This document shows, one piece after another, positions 1 through 14,000 of a DNA stretch of 64,000 nt (the first letter of the stretch is position 1; each line of letters starts with the position of its first letter). The stretch comes from Acanthopleura granulata (lineage: Eukaryota > Mollusca > Polyplacophora > Chitonida > Chitonidae), in assembly GCA_016165875.1 (NCBI GenBank), contig JABBOT010000005.1, forward strand, positions 20,709,203-20,773,202, given 5' to 3'. The notes under the pieces were generated by a model that had not been told where the DNA came from, did not search any database, and worked only from the letters and a program-made list of their open reading frames with translations. The position numbers were made by a program, and so were the translations under genes.

Positions 1-267
1 ATTCATGTCTCCCTTAAGAGGTACACTTGAATTTCCTCCTGAGATCACAACGTGATTGAGATCCCGATGGAATGGCGGATAAGTACGACAGCAATGGATT
101 TCTTACTCTTGTATCATCAATAGAACGAAACAGATAATGTAATCACAAGAAAAAATAATCATTTGCAAAGCATCATTAAACAAGAGACCACTCTGTGGTT
201 TTTGCTATTTGTCATTGGAATCTAAATGGAAATAAATTCGCTCAGTCGACTTGCCAGCGATCGTGTT

Positions 268-489
268 ACATCAGAGAATGGGAAATTTCCACCACTCAAA
301 ACGGAATGTTTTATGCTTTCTTCTTGCTTTATTGATCAGGTTCAAACTATTTGATACACAAACTGTAACAATGTAGAAAAGGAGTGTGAAAACAGCTAAT
401 CCATAAACGTATGTGTATAAATTCTCCTCAGTTGGACACGGGAAGATTTCAAGTACAAGAACCCATTCCATGATGCAATTTCTGACATA
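268..489 (-). CDS. Possible last exon of an unidentified membrane protein
   Basis: On the minus strand the frame reads NCIMEWVLVLEIFPCPTEEN, then a clear 20-plus-residue membrane segment (YGLAVFTLLFYIVTVCVS), then a basic tail with KARRKHK and a stop. A possible acceptor, TTATGTCAG, precedes it, and a TAG lies seven codons upstream of the ATG. The arrangement of cysteine-bearing loop, membrane helix and basic cytosolic tail is that of the end of a four-helix or similar membrane protein, but I do not recognise the family. It could also be a chance frame of 66 codons. The upstream part of such a gene was not found. Confidence 0.25.
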
Positions 490-706
490 AGTCTAAATAT
501 GAAATAAGACCTTAGAGCTTATTTTGGAGGCCAAAGAAACTAATATTTGATAACCTTATAAATGTTATCTGTTTACAATCAGACGTGTCAAAATTTCTAC
601 TTCAAAAGCCGAAACCTAAGTATATATGTGTGGCGTGGTTTAAAATTTTGACTCAATTAAGTGTCAGTGATACCTTAATTTTTTGGAATCGGCCCCTGAA
701 CATTGA
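478..706 (+). repeat. Dispersed repeat with GGGGCCGATTCC terminus (copy 1)
   Basis: The copy ends with GGAATCGGCCCC, the inverse of the start of the copy at 38459. It shares with that copy ACCTTAGAGCTTATTTTGG, GTGTCAAAATTT and AAACCTAAG. The left terminus is missing or decayed. Confidence 0.65.
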
Positions 707-2482
707 ACAGGTTACATGCATTTCTGATGGTTTCCTAGTTCCTTGATCCCTGATGTATACAGTTACAGGATCGTCTGGTCGTTCTCAGAGACTCCATGAA
801 AAGAATGTAAATATGCTCAGCTGAAGTGCATCGGTTTGATAAGTTCATGTAGTTTGATGTATGAGTGTTGCCTTTGTAAAGGGAATCTTCACGCATAACG
901 GTGGTGAGAAGTCTTCAATACCGACATGATCTCGAATAGTACCCCATTAGGACAAGCAAGCGAACGTTCTTAATGCGCCTACTCTTCAGTATAAGAGCAA
1001 GTTAAGAGACAAAAACCAAGACCAATGTAACTTGCGTTAGACTAGCACCGGATACGAATTAAACGGCAAGCTCCCCTTGGTATGCTTCATGGCCGGTCTA
1101 GAATAAACACTTCCGCTACAGTAATTAGGACGGCTGTTGATTGGCGGAGACTGACAGTGGCAGGTGAAAATCTGCAGAAGACCAAGATAACCGCGGAGAC
1201 AGACCCACGCGAGGCCCTTGGAAGGCGGCATCTGTGTGCAAAACCGTCCTGTACAGATACCGTCTAGTTTTCTGGCAACAATGCTTCCTAGAATCGGAAT
1301 AAAACCCAACCCAACCAGTGCTTTTCCACTATTTTTATTTTGAAGGGCGCTCCGGACACCAAGATCGAAAGCGTAATTAAAGGACGTTATACTCGAGAAT
1401 AGGAAGAACAAAGACTTTTTTCTAAATTTTTTTAGAGTTGATGGCACTTATTGAACGCAACATTCATTATGATGTCAAGCCGTTACAACTGTTTACTAGA
1501 ACTGATTGCTTGAGAAAAGGTGCACAGTCTCCACACGTTCCAGGTAGTTTCAGTACAAAACTTTTTTCAGCCTTCTGAACCCATTGAAAAAACACAAGCC
1601 TTTCTTTATAAACAATAGCTACTCAACAATCAGATGTTTAAGCAGAATCATGTAAAGACGCCATTAGGCCATTATACTTTGTCTAATAATGGCGGTATAG
1701 GCATAAGTGAGAGAGAGCCAGATTTCAGTCTGTTTCAAACTTCTCATGTACTGAGATTTTGCACACGACGTTATACCCTCAATAGAATCATTACTGTAAG
1801 TTATAGCCGAACTCTAGTCTGCGATTCTCCTTAATTTAAATTATAGCATTTATCTTTTCTTTTTTTTCCCCCATGAAACCACATATAAAGCTCAGTAGCT
1901 ACACTCTGGCTTATATGTTACACAATAACTGGCTAGCCCAGCACATTGGCTATATTATTTGTCAATATGATTATACAACAAATGGCCTTTCATATAAATT
2001 TAGCACTTTTAAAGTAACACATTTAGCTTTATTCTCACTGATTCTCCCACCTTATATAAGCAGTTTGTTGAAATTTCATTAATTTCAGATCAGAAAAAAT
2101 AAAATTGTTGGAATCAATAGTATTGTTTTAAGTCTTTTATATGCTTCTTACATAATAAATTTTAGATAAAATACTATTCTTTTCCAAATAACAAAACAGT
2201 AATAAAAGTACCATGTCAACATTGACACATAACTTTGATTACTTAGCACACTTAAGTGGTATTTCGATAGTTGCATCAAGGAGGAAATAGATGCATGAAC
2301 TAAAATTACTGGTAGATGTTTTTTCTGTCCACTTCGTTTTACACTGTGTTTTTGACTGACCAGGTTTCAATAAATGCAATTTTCGGCCAGGTTTCAACTT
2401 CAAATTTCGGTCACACTTCAATATTTCTACGCTTCCATCCTTCCCACAGTGCAAGTTACAACGCCTGCAATTTTCTGCCACA

Positions 2483-2762
2483 CTTCCATCCTCCTCACAG
2501 AGAACTGCTATCACGACACCCTCATTATATGACATGTTAATGTAGTATTCGTACACCTTTTGTCACCCGTACTTAGTACACATTCGTGTATAACAAAATA
2601 TTATTCCTGACAAGATTAACTTCCATCCTCCTGACAGAGACTCGCTATTACCACACTCTCATTATGCGATATGTTAATGTTGTATTCCTATACCTTTTGT
2701 CACCTGTACTCGGTACACCTGTACTTCGTGTATAACAAAGGATTATTCTTGACATGATTAAC
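2483..2762. repeat. Tandem duplication, two copies of about 137 bp
   Basis: The block starting CTTCCATCCTCC at 2483 recurs from 2620. Both copies run through CTCATTAT, GTTAATGT, CCTTTTGTCACC and CGTGTATAACAAA to GATTAAC. The copies differ at scattered bases and by small insertions, so the duplication is not recent. A 105-codon minus-strand frame (2239-2556) overlaps the first copy and shows no family I know. Confidence 0.85.
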
Positions 2763-5700
2763 AACTAGTTAAATATACGCGCACACTTGTATACCAGGGC
2801 GTTACATCGACTAATGCACATGTGCCAGATATGCATCATATGTTAAAAAGAAATTCCATGCATACGATCATAAAACCAGCTATTACTTAATGAGTTTCTC
2901 AGTGAAAAACTTCCAGACAATGAAGACATGGTAAAGTCAGAAAGTTTCTCTGCATATACATGGGTTGTTCTTATGAATTGCATCTGGTGCTTAATTTGAT
3001 TGAAACTAATACAATATACAAAAATCGAGTTTCATTCTGACCGCCATAAATCCATTTTTTAAAAAAAAAAACATATTTGATTCGATCTAACCATAAGCTT
3101 TGTAAAGCTAATGAACCGAAAGAACTATATGCTCGTGGATAATACGGACCCGTCCGTTTCGACAGAGACGTTTCTACATGAGCTAAGTAAAAATGGTGTC
3201 TCTTGAGATAGGGCTTTCAAATTTGGGACGTTTGCGGAATGTTGAAACGACTGATCAACAGAGCAGATATTGTACTTGTGCTGTATTCCGGCGCATCGTT
3301 TTGCAAGCTGTCCAAAAAATGAAACACTAGATTTGAAACCACGTTTTGTTTTGTTTAATCCATGATACACTTAGTTTGGTCTTCCGCTCATTCAACATTA
3401 TCCTCACATACATCCAGAAAATACTGCCAATAAGATTAACTGTGTCACGCTGACTTTCATTTCATTTTACAAATTTTTAGCAAGAACATGCTGATGTGAA
3501 TTTAAGAATCTATGAGCTAGGGATTAATTAAGAGTGGCTTACTCAGAAGGGTTTATTAATTGGCTGTGACCTTTACAACAAAGGGCCAGGTAGACTACAG
3601 TTTTACAGGAGAAAAGGGTGCAAAATGCTGGCAATGGCTAAGCGATAGTGTGATACACTTATAAATGTTCGGTCCGTGCCACACATCATAAAGTCAACGA
3701 ACTTGACACTTACACACTTAAAATACCTCTTATCGCCTTTACTATCATTTTTGCACGCAACTCTGGTGTAATATTTAAGCTAGAGACATTCAGCTGTATC
3801 TGTTTTTTCCATCCATAGTTACATCTACTTGTCCATCGGGCTCTTCGTAAGCACGTAACCTGCGAAAAGCATTAATCTGTGATGGCCCCTGAAGAGAGCG
3901 ATGGTTATACGGATAAAAGAACAGAACCTGTTCTCTCTGTCACTTTCCGGCTATTTTTAGACCTCATAAACTCCAGCTAAAGCCAACTAAAATCCAGCGG
4001 AATGTAAACTGTACTTAATAAATACTTCTGAAGCAATTATCCTCGATTTTTTTTTTCACCTCTGTAAACACACATCGGTGGCAAAGCTAACGCCGTTAAG
4101 TGAGGCGAAGCTCGCAGGCGTATATATAGTCTCGTTAAACAGCCTCTTAGATGAACGCAGGCCGGTTAGCACCTCTTCGAGTGGCCATTATAAACACCCC
4201 AACGGGTTTTGTTGATAATGAATTAAACATACCTTTTGAAAAATGGCCCGTATGTCCTGGCTTATATGTGAACGTTCCTTTCTTATACGATAGGCAACAG
4301 CTCTTGGCGATAAATGTAACCGTAATTCTGTTTTATGGAGAGTATATACATGTATGTGTGAACATGCGCACAATGAAACCAGTGAATGAAACCTGTCGTT
4401 AATGGCATAGGCTATAACAATTAAACCTTGAGATCAAATCCGAAAGGAGCGTCCTCAACCTTGACGAGGAGGACAAGAGTCTCTGTAACTGCCTTTCCAC
4501 AATAACTTTGTCTCAAACTGAACGAGTGCCGTTTTGCGGTTCTTCGGAGATACAGGTAGTATGAAATTCCTGTGTATTTAAACTCCTAAATCAGTTGCCT
4601 TGGCAACTGTCAACATCATTCACAGAAGGACAGGTTCAACTTGATCCCAGCGTTTTCATTCCACGATGGGTGAGTCACCTTCTCCAATATCTGCATTTAT
4701 ATGAAGGCGGCCCCGTAAACCCTTCATGGCCGGGAGATTAGGGTGTTAGGTTGGTGGGGGGACTGGGGTGGAGGAACGATCCGTAGATCAATTCTGCAAC
4801 AACAAATCATGACCCTTGTTTACAGGTGCCAGGTTATTTTATAACAAACTTCGCTGCCAGGTTATTTTATGGTTGTTCGGGACCTTCCTGCGCAAGCTAT
4901 TGGTAGCGGACTCCGGTAATTCCGTCGAAAACCTCGAATTATCTTATACATGTAGGTGAAAATCTCAATTCTCAATCTCTGTCTTTTTCTTATTATTAAG
5001 CCGTGTTATAGCCACGTGTTTGAATTATCTGAATGTATCACGTTTTATTATTAACACGTGTATTTTGTTTTCTGATCCACACACATTTAAATTTGGACGT
5101 TATTTACAATAGCACATTTTTCACATTTATACATGGTTTTCACACGTACAAAGCAAATTCATCATTTACTATTTTGTTAATCCTTTAAGCGCCGATTGCA
5201 TTTAAATATTGTATTTAGATGTCTTTGGTCTTAGAGTACCAGTATCGCTTCAGACTTGAATATATTGCAGGATTACTTTTTCAGAATATGCTTACTGATG
5301 CTTGAATTAACGTTCCGCCTTTTATAAACCTTACGTTTTTCGGCGGAAATCTGAAAAGATTGACAGGAATTCTCTTGCAAAAGATGAGACTTAGGCATCG
5401 CATAGCCTATGGTGTTACCTCAGCAAATTCTGACATTATCTTTGACATGAATCACTAGAGTCTAAGCGGAGGTAACTCCTTGTTGTGGTTACTAACCCAC
5501 GAGACAAAGAACTGTATATGCATCGTGTTAAATGAAATGATTACGTTTGACATATGAACAGCTGTGCATCAAAGCGCAACGCAGATACGTCTGATTAACG
5601 ACAAATTCGCTTAGTACCTGATCTGGATAAAGATTACATTTTACACACTCCTAGAAAACCCACGGGTCTTTTCATGCCACCATTGAAGCCTGCTGGCTGT

Positions 5701-5839
5701 TTCTGTTCACATGAATGCGTCTTTTTCTTATTTCTCTTGTGATTTGTGCTGAACTTTCTTTAGGAAATTTGTCTTGGGATTAGTGACTTGGAATATCTGT
5801 TAAAGTAACGATTGGCTAATGGTGATGACAGTTGCTGTG

Positions 5840-6330
5840 AGTCACACACAACACACAGACAATGACAAACCGTTGGTGTGACACACAACGCATATATATT
5901 GGTATCTCATCAAAATGACACACATTGCTTCAACAATGACAAAGTCATCACTTACACACAACGCCTAAACAATGAAAAAGTCATCAAAGTCACACACAAC
6001 CCATAAACAGTGGTATGTCATCAAAATGACATACATCCCATAAACAATGAGAAACCATCAGTCACACAACGCAAAAACAACAACAAAGTCAGCAGTCATA
6101 CACAACACATACACAATGACAAGCCTTCGGTGTGACACACAACGCATAAACAATGTCAAGTCATCAAATCTATACACGACCCATGAATACAGGCAATTCA
6201 TCGAAGTGACAAACAAACCATAAAACATGACAAACTCATCAAAATCAGACACAATGTATAATATAAGTCACAGAAGTGACACACAACCCATAAACAATGG
6301 TATGTCATCCTGGTGATAAGCGACCCGTAA
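5840..6330. repeat. Minisatellite, period about 37 bp
   Basis: About a dozen diverged units follow the pattern GTGACACACAACGCATAAACAATGACAAAGTCATCAAA. The alternation of CACACAAC, ATAAACAATG and TCATCAAA is regular although units differ in length. There is no dyad structure or regular spacer as in a CRISPR array. Confidence 0.9.
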
Positions 6331-6563
6331 AAAGTCAGTGCAAGTCAGTGCATGGAGTGACCTGTAATTCGAAGAAACAATAGCAAGTTATCAGAGTGGG
6401 CTTTTCCTTCAGCCATAAACCTGACTGTGGTTTAATGATTGAAAATCCAGAGTAGCAGCGAGACTGACACAACTGTCACAGTTTCAACTCTCTGGTCACA
6501 CGTAATCGGGGAAATCCAGTTTTCAGTTAGGGTTTAATGTAACTGCTGATGTAAATGCTTTTA

Positions 6564-6672
6564 GAAAAAAAAACTACCAAACAAACCACCCCCACCCCCA
6601 GAAAAAACAAACAAACAAATAATCCCCTCCAAAAACAACAAAAAACAAACAAACAAACAAACAAACAACAAA
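6564..6672. repeat. A-rich and (CAAA)n low-complexity tract
   Basis: The tract runs from poly-A through CCACCCCCACCCCC and CAAACAAACAAA to a final (CAAA)n run at about 6645-6670. The minus-strand frames here, rich in F, C, L and V, are products of this tract. Confidence 0.9.
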
Positions 6673-6734
6673 AATAGTAGCAACGATGATAAATCATTTG
6701 AGTGACCATATATATACAAATTGAAAGACAACAT

Positions 6735-6852
6735 CATGGGTTGGCACATGGCATACAAAACAATGACAAATCAACGGCGAGAAACATAAGCAATGTCAAA
6801 TCATTGGCAAAGCACATGGCACACAAGCAATGACAAATCATCAGGGTGACAT
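6735..6852. repeat. Second block of the 5.8-6.3 kb minisatellite
   Basis: The units with CACATGGCACACAAGCAATG and ACAAATCATCAGGGTGACA match the minisatellite at 5840-6330, separated from it by about 400 bp of unrelated sequence and the A-rich tract. This suggests one array that was split or decayed in the middle. Confidence 0.7.
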
Positions 6853-7789
6853 ACTTCTGAATCTAGGAAATGGTCCACACGGCATGTGGTAAATGTATAC
6901 GTTTTCCTGTTACATATATATATTCCGTGATAAATTCTTGAGGTGGAGAATAGGTTTACAAACGGACAATTAACAGTCACAAATAATTCTCGGATAAACA
7001 GGCTGGCAAATCCTCGAAGTTGACCATTATATATAAACAGTTGCAAATATCTGCTAATGACATTCGACTCTTCGCAAGTGCAGTCGCCAAAATGATCTGT
7101 AACGCATGAGATTGGACGTAGATAAATCGTCGGAGTAAACTAAGTTGACTGATAACGGAAATTTTTAATCTAAAACTGGGAAAAAAACCATTACCGAATG
7201 GTGTATTACTCATTTATACAACAGATCACAGGACACTGTAGTACAATGTGAAACGGGGATATGAAATAGGACGTATTTAGAATAAGTACCTGGAAATTGA
7301 CAAAGTGCATGTAAATGAAAATTCAACGGAACACGTTGTTTGCGAAAGCTTGTATTCTGCAGTAGGGCGGGAGGAGAGAGGGATAAAAATGAAATGTCAG
7401 TGCAAGATGTTCATTGAGAAAGTCTTTCCACGATGTGGATGCAATACTGCTCAAGTGCCGTTAGGCAATAATCATTCCTTCATTCAATCATTCAGTTACT
7501 GAGAAAGTGCTGCTCAGTTTTCGTTGACCATAGCCGAGTCTGATACGTGTCCTGTGTCTCAAAAGGGAAAGGTGGAAATTAATGCACACGGCACATCGCT
7601 GTTAATGTGAAAGATCGACTAACGGTGCATTTCAATGACCTGCTTAACTGAGTGCACGATCCACCATAATGTTTGGGTCTTTATCTCTCTTAGTGATGTA
7701 TAGCATCCGGGCAATGTTACTTGTCCATCTGGTTTGGTGAACGGCCATAAAAGGGGAAGACGGTAACATTAACATTGTCTCACACAGCG

Positions 7790-8089
7790 CGAGTGTCTAT
7801 ACAGCGCTTTTGGACATGCGCAGTGGTAGCAAGCGAGCGAGCGACTGTGTGAGCTTTCTCTTTACGCAGCGGGCTCTACCATCGTTCAACACGCCACACG
7901 CAGAGCGCATGGGAACGTGTTACGGCGAGAAGTTGTTGATATCAAGTGCCAGGCCCTCTACATGGGCTTCTAACCCATCACAGCCGGACGTAAGGCCATT
8001 GAAGACAGCATTCCATCGAAATCTGGTATATACTTCATATATTCGTCTTGTGTGGATCTGGACTACCTTGTTCTCGAATTTGTCTGTTG
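7790..8089 (+). other. Possible 5' untranslated exon
   Basis: This block is richer in G+C and CpG than its surroundings (runs such as GCGAGCGAGCGA). It ends at a strong donor, CTGTTG|GTAAGT. An upstream exon on this strand would be needed by the receptor at 17772. A direct splice, however, does not give an ATG-led frame into the receptor: in the required phase the exon has a TGA and no later ATG, and the ATG-led frame would hit TAA right after the junction. If it belongs to that gene it must be non-coding, with another exon carrying the start. An open frame of about 110 codons runs across it but resembles nothing known to me. Confidence 0.25.
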
Positions 8090-11000
8090 GTAAGTATTTC
8101 ACCTGTCACTGCATGCGCATATGTGACTGTCAATTTCATTGACTGCTAATTTATAAGTGCACCCAATTTGTCTGTCTCGGAAATGAAATGTTGTGCGTTT
8201 GAATATATTTACACAAGTACAGCCCTGGTCGACGGTTACATGCTGGGTCACTACGAACTAGACTGGGAACTTCAAACACACTGCCTTCTGACGTCGGTTG
8301 TATGTATACATACTATATACGCTACATAGTACTGATCGGAAGATGGGTGCGTTAAATGAAGTTTCATTTGTATATAAAACCAAAAAACTTGCTACACTGT
8401 ATTGAAAACTTCGAGAAGTCAATAAAAAGTAAACTGTTGCTTTCCATGGTGCTTATATGGTGAAATTAATTCGATGTCTCACCGAAAAAATTGGTTTCCT
8501 TTTTTACGATGGCGGTTGGCTTTGGATTAGAGGAAATTGGAATGCCTGAAGTAAACCGTTACACCCCTAGTTCGTCAAGTAGCTGATGAAAACTGTGCCC
8601 GGGTTTAAAGCCCCAGTCAAATGGACCAGAGCTGTTTTGAAGCCAGCACATTGCGACAGCGGAATACGTTTACATTAATAACACTTTACACTATATAAAG
8701 AACTAGCCAGTACAACGTTTTGAAAAATACGAATTCCATCACTATTATACCGTGCCGCATTTTAAATTTTATCACTACCGTAACTTCATTATTTTATTAG
8801 ACTATTGGAAAAGAAACATAAGTATTTATTTATAACTTTCTTCTGTAAATTTCAACGCCTTTGAATGCGACTTGAATCACGAACAAAAACAAACAAGAAA
8901 AATCCCCAAAACTCACACTGGGGACATTTCTCTATTTCTCCAGAACGGTGCCTATGTTTAATATAACTGTTTACTTTAAGTTCATGTAGCTCTATACCCA
9001 TACACACAGTTTACGTGGTGTTAGATTTGAAATTCCCCAAGCAGATCTTTGAGTTCACGATGAGGCTATCTGCCCCTATTCCATATGTTGATACGATTTC
9101 GTATTTACCATACTTTGTTGTGCAATCGGCGGGATATAAGCGTCAGTAGATTTCCCATGCAGTTTTAGCAGAAATCTATAATTGTATTGACCATGACCGA
9201 TAAAATATGTTGAATACTGTTACTACACATACAATTTTCATCATCAGGTAAGGAGAAAATACTTACACCGATAATAATTTTAGAAACCTTGTTAGTCCAG
9301 ACACATGTCGAAAGTTAATCCAATAACGGGACCTGACATAACTTCAGCCTCAGGTGAAGTGGTTACGTATGGTGTAACTTGTCAGCCAAGTTTCCTTGTT
9401 TGCTCGCGGTTTTAATGTCACATTGAACATTTTTAGATGTCATAACGATCCTTAGGCTTTATACAGACATAATAACCTTGTACTTTTGCCATGCGGGAGA
9501 AATTTCTATAACACAGGACATACATATGAAAAAGGGAACCGCGTGCAAAGAGCCATTTTTCCCCCAAATTTTAACATCATTCTACAGCTTATTTTTTTAA
9601 ACTCTCGGTATTTAAATTGGAAACAACGGACAAGTGGTAGGTCTATATGTGAGAATAAATAGGTCAAAAATGGATTTTTGGAATGGGTTGATAAGGCTTG
9701 GCCTATCTCATTGTGATAGTCATAGAGTCAGAAAGTATCAACGTTAACTTCCGCGTTTCATAGCTGCCGAACAACTACATTTCTTCGTGAAACGGCAATT
9801 TGTTATATTTTCTGGACTTAACTTGAATGCGGTAAATCGGATTTGACATTTTTTACGAATCATTCTGGCTTTAAGAATATCGGCAATAAATAAGGAAAAC
9901 AAATTAACGCCCTTGTTGTGAACTCTACTCAGTATACCTTTGTGTAACTGTTCTACTGTCTAAATCTAAACAGCAGCAGTCGCGATTCTGTAAACACACA
10001 CAGGGATCATCTGGGGTTACAGATAAATCCTTGAATTATTTTCGCATTACATACATCTCTGTATACTGCTGCACAAAGTTTTAGTTTTGACAAGAATATA
10101 CCCCACGAAAATTTAACAATAAAGAAAACCATTTTATATGACAATAAAAAGGGACAAAGTTATCCATTAAGGGATACGTTTTTACCAACCGACAACGACG
10201 ACAGACTCTTCAGATCCAAAATACCCAGACCATTCTCCAAGCCAACGTTCACCTCCTGAGTTTAAACTGGGGCTTCAATCTGCTCACAGCGATGACTCCA
10301 CTTCCTGCACTTGTTTCACGTCAATGTCTCGTCTACTCACACACTTGACCTTACGACCCCGCGAGGCCTACACCTGGTCTTGTTTAGGTTCATACTCATC
10401 AACTGTAGTTCTGTGTCCATCACGGACATGCCATAAGAGAGTTGGTCAAAGAGAAAAGCCTTTAGTATAGAGGTTAAAGCCATACTTTACATACTTTGCA
10501 TGAGGGAGAACGCGTTCGAGACCCTGCGATTCCGGGTACTTCACTAACTTGCGGTAGTGGCGAGCAGGTGACGAAGTGAACGATAACATGGGACGGTATA
10601 GGGTATAACGATTAAGAACAGAAGATATTCTTAAGACTATACCTGATAATAACAGAAAATTTTTGTGTAATGATTGAACTACAGAACAGTCTGCACAGCA
10701 TGCCGAAGATGTGAAGATCAGCAAGTCGTCCTTTAGGCCTTGTGTCACCCAGAATTGTAGTTGTGTATGAACTCCTGTATTATTCAGACAATACTTTAAC
10801 TTCCCTGTCGGTGCGAGTAAAACGTGTAGACGCGAGTAAAAGGCCAAATGGGCAGGTATCCGTTCTTTCCAATGCTTCTGTATTTGGATTTTTTTTCTGC
10901 AGCCATATCCTGCCTCTTCGTCAGTCTTCAAGATCTCTGTCAGTGGGAGCCTGACGGGCTACTCAAAAGGGCCCAAATCGCAGAGAAACACATCATTTTT

Positions 11001-14000
11001 TGCTGTGACGCTGTAGTGTCTGTGTACTACCGAGGTACTTTTTGAGCACACATGTATCTAAAAGTGTGATGTAATCCAAGAAATTAAAGGCGAGATGGTG
11101 TTAGTTTCTCGGATTTTCCCATTGTGTGTTTTATATGAGGCAGGTTGGTTTCTCGAACATGCGCCGTGGAAGTAATTTTAGTAATTCTTCCTCCATTCCG
11201 GACCTTCCGGGCCAGACAATTAAAGTTGACGAAATACACATTACATGGCTTGTCGATCTGATGGCTATAGGTTTTGATCTCACTCGAGCAGGTGACGGTG
11301 TCTGAATTTAAATTTTTAAGGACATAGGTCTGTATGAATGGGAGTGATAAAATAGTTCAAACTGTAAACTGAACCGGCATTTCAGGAGATCTCACGAATT
11401 CACGCGGTTTTGGGTGATATAAGGTGTGGACTGTCAAAAAATAACGCTGATAAAAGACGTGATGTTACGTTAGCTGCTAATGGTGCCTTTATGCCGAAAA
11501 ACCACACAGGATGTCTATTCCATTTATCATTTTAATTGTGAACCATAAAAAATGTGTCATTTCAGTTGAAAGAGAGGGCGCATGCTTTACCCGTGAATGG
11601 ATGTATATATTATGCTACATGTACATATATATAAGTCCTGATTTCACGATACACCTCATCGTGATTTGTGTACTTATCATTGGCTCGTATATATTCAATT
11701 CTGGCAACTGGGGATTTATCAGTAAATATATTATCGCGGAAAAAATCACCATAAACCGGTTTAGAACTCTGATTTATTGTCCAATGAACATTTGTGATCA
11801 CGCCAACCAATCGTTAATAGCTAGATGCAAATAAAGGGAATGAAAAAGGTACGGGAAAAAAAAAGAAAAGAGGGGAAGTCACCTAGCAACCCGTTCATAA
11901 ATCACTCGGATCTTAAAGACGTTATAGCCTGTAGTTGCGGATCACACCTTGGCCGATTTTTCTCAAGGTTGGGCCGGATTATTAAATCTTGACGCCCTTA
12001 TAATACGTTTACACAGTTGCCACCTAGAACGCTCTTTCCCGTCTCCTCTCAGTTAGACAACCCACCCTACTCCCAACAGCCTGTGTGTGGTGGTAGATCA
12101 CCGTGCACATATCTCTTCTCCCCAACAGCCTCTTGATCTCTTGAGCTAACCTGTAGTGTATTATGTGCCAATAAAAATCACGGCTGTGCAAAGCACTATA
12201 AAGTCGCACGAACACGAGGTCTGTGTGTTTAAGATAACTTTGAACACGGGCAAGACAAGCAATTCTGTCACGACTATACCCGAGCCATTTCTACCGTAGT
12301 AAATCAATGCGCTTAACCTTTTGAAAACTTTGTTTGATCGGGGTTGCTGAAGTTAATGGTAAAGCCAAACAAATGGAAATCCCTGTGAGGAACCGTCTAG
12401 TATCCCGAAGAGTCAATAAGGACAGGCACTGTCGTTTGAATGAAGGTGAATATAAGCGAACAACAGCTGAAGGTGCGTAACACCAGCCATAGGCACAGGT
12501 ATTTGACCTAACCTGCTATCAGGGCAACAAGCCCTCACCAACCGGAACTAGCCACTGTTGGTGGCCATTGATCGGTTTTTACGTACAAGCATCTTTTGTC
12601 AACGAACTAAGCAGAATAAAAGTCCTTAGTGAGGAAACAAAGTAACTGTAAGGCAAGAACACTTCACTGAACTAACTCATCGATTTTATGCAATTGTATA
12701 GACAAATAACGGCTGGTTTATGATTCGTTGTTTTTTTCATTGCGAGTACACTACACTGAATGGGGTTGCCTGTGTACAGTTGTTAGTCATTCCGCATATG
12801 GTCCAGTGCGGATTGATTCGACCAAAATCCTGTTGTTGTAGCATGTTTTAACGCGTTACCAAGCCGGCTATTTTATCGTCTACCACCATCTGTTTACAGA
12901 GAAACAGAAATAAACTGCCGAGTGACAACACGATTATAAATAGAAACTTGATGGACGAGCGATTTAATTTGCTACAAATTGAGTGTGCGGAATAAGAAAA
13001 TACATACTGGAAAGTAAACTCAATTCGCTGACTTGTTTTTATGTCGATGCGTAGGCTACACAGTAAATTTCGATGTCTAAGAAATAAACACTTTCATGCA
13101 TCAGATATTAAACACTTGGAGATTATAGCATTACAGCACAGGCCTATATACATGTTTTAGACATTTACGTCTAATGCTTAAATATATGTGTATATTTATT
13201 GAACACGCTTGTTTGAAGTTTAATATACATTAAACGCATTGGGTGTTGTTCATTTTACATGTAGTATAAGAACATATGGTAGAGCCAGGGCGCTCTTGAT
13301 TAAGAATGGTACGTTTGAAGTCAGTAAAAGATCACTTTAATAAGAACATTAAAGCATTCCGGTAACTGTGTTATGTAACAGAAATTTATAATATACTAAA
13401 TCTCCAACTGTGTTTTGACTGATTGCCACTGGAACTAAGAGATACTCAGTACTCCATTATTTAAACATTTCTTTCACTGTGTCACTTTAGCTTCTTTGCC
13501 GATCTCTGTACAGAAAAATTCTTTATTTACACCCAGCCTGATGATTAAACTTCTAAGACTGTACACTTTGGTAAATTAAATCCGAATTCCTGAAGAAAAA
13601 AGTGTATGCGAGGAAAAGATATTCTATAAATGTATAAATATTTCATGCCTGATCGCAATTTAGATCCCTTGGTTAACATCAACATGGCGCCTGTTTATAT
13701 CAGAGGGCATGTCTCAACAGCATCCAAGATGTTTGCTTTATAATAATCACGGTGGTGGTCCCAGACATGATAAAGATTAATGCCACAAAAGTTTTTATCT
13801 GTCCACTTCAGGAAAATTTCACTGGAAACGCTACGCTGTGGGGGAAGCATCTTCCCGCGCAATGCAGGCCGAAAAGGTGCTGTGTGCCAAATAACCTTCA
13901 AGCTTGCGCTTTGATGTATGTTGAAAATATTCACCATCTCTTACTGCATTCGTGCAGTCCTGTGCAGAACTCGATAGTGATATGAGATTAAGTTCTTTGA

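Larger units (their letters stand above)
1..7789. other. No gene assigned
   Basis: Apart from the repeats listed and the possible membrane-protein exon at its start, I see no supportable gene. The longest unassigned frame is a 136-codon minus-strand frame at 1037-1447; it holds a hydrophobic segment (LVGLGFIPILGSIVA) but no recognised family. Confidence 0.5.

Noticed and set aside
5840..6330. CRISPR array
   Set aside because: Repeats are diverged and contiguous, with no unique spacers of constant length, and the genome is eukaryotic.
6527..6758. Minus-strand frames rich in F, C, L and V, looking like a membrane protein
   Set aside because: They are translations of the A-rich and (CAAA)n tract.
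7810..8142. 110-codon plus-strand frame as a protein gene
   Set aside because: It runs through a strong splice donor at 8089, starts without an ATG at the listed end and has no recognised domain.
10446..10931. 161-codon minus-strand open frame
   Set aside because: Overlapping frames exist on the other strand, there is no recognisable domain, and no splice or start context supports it.
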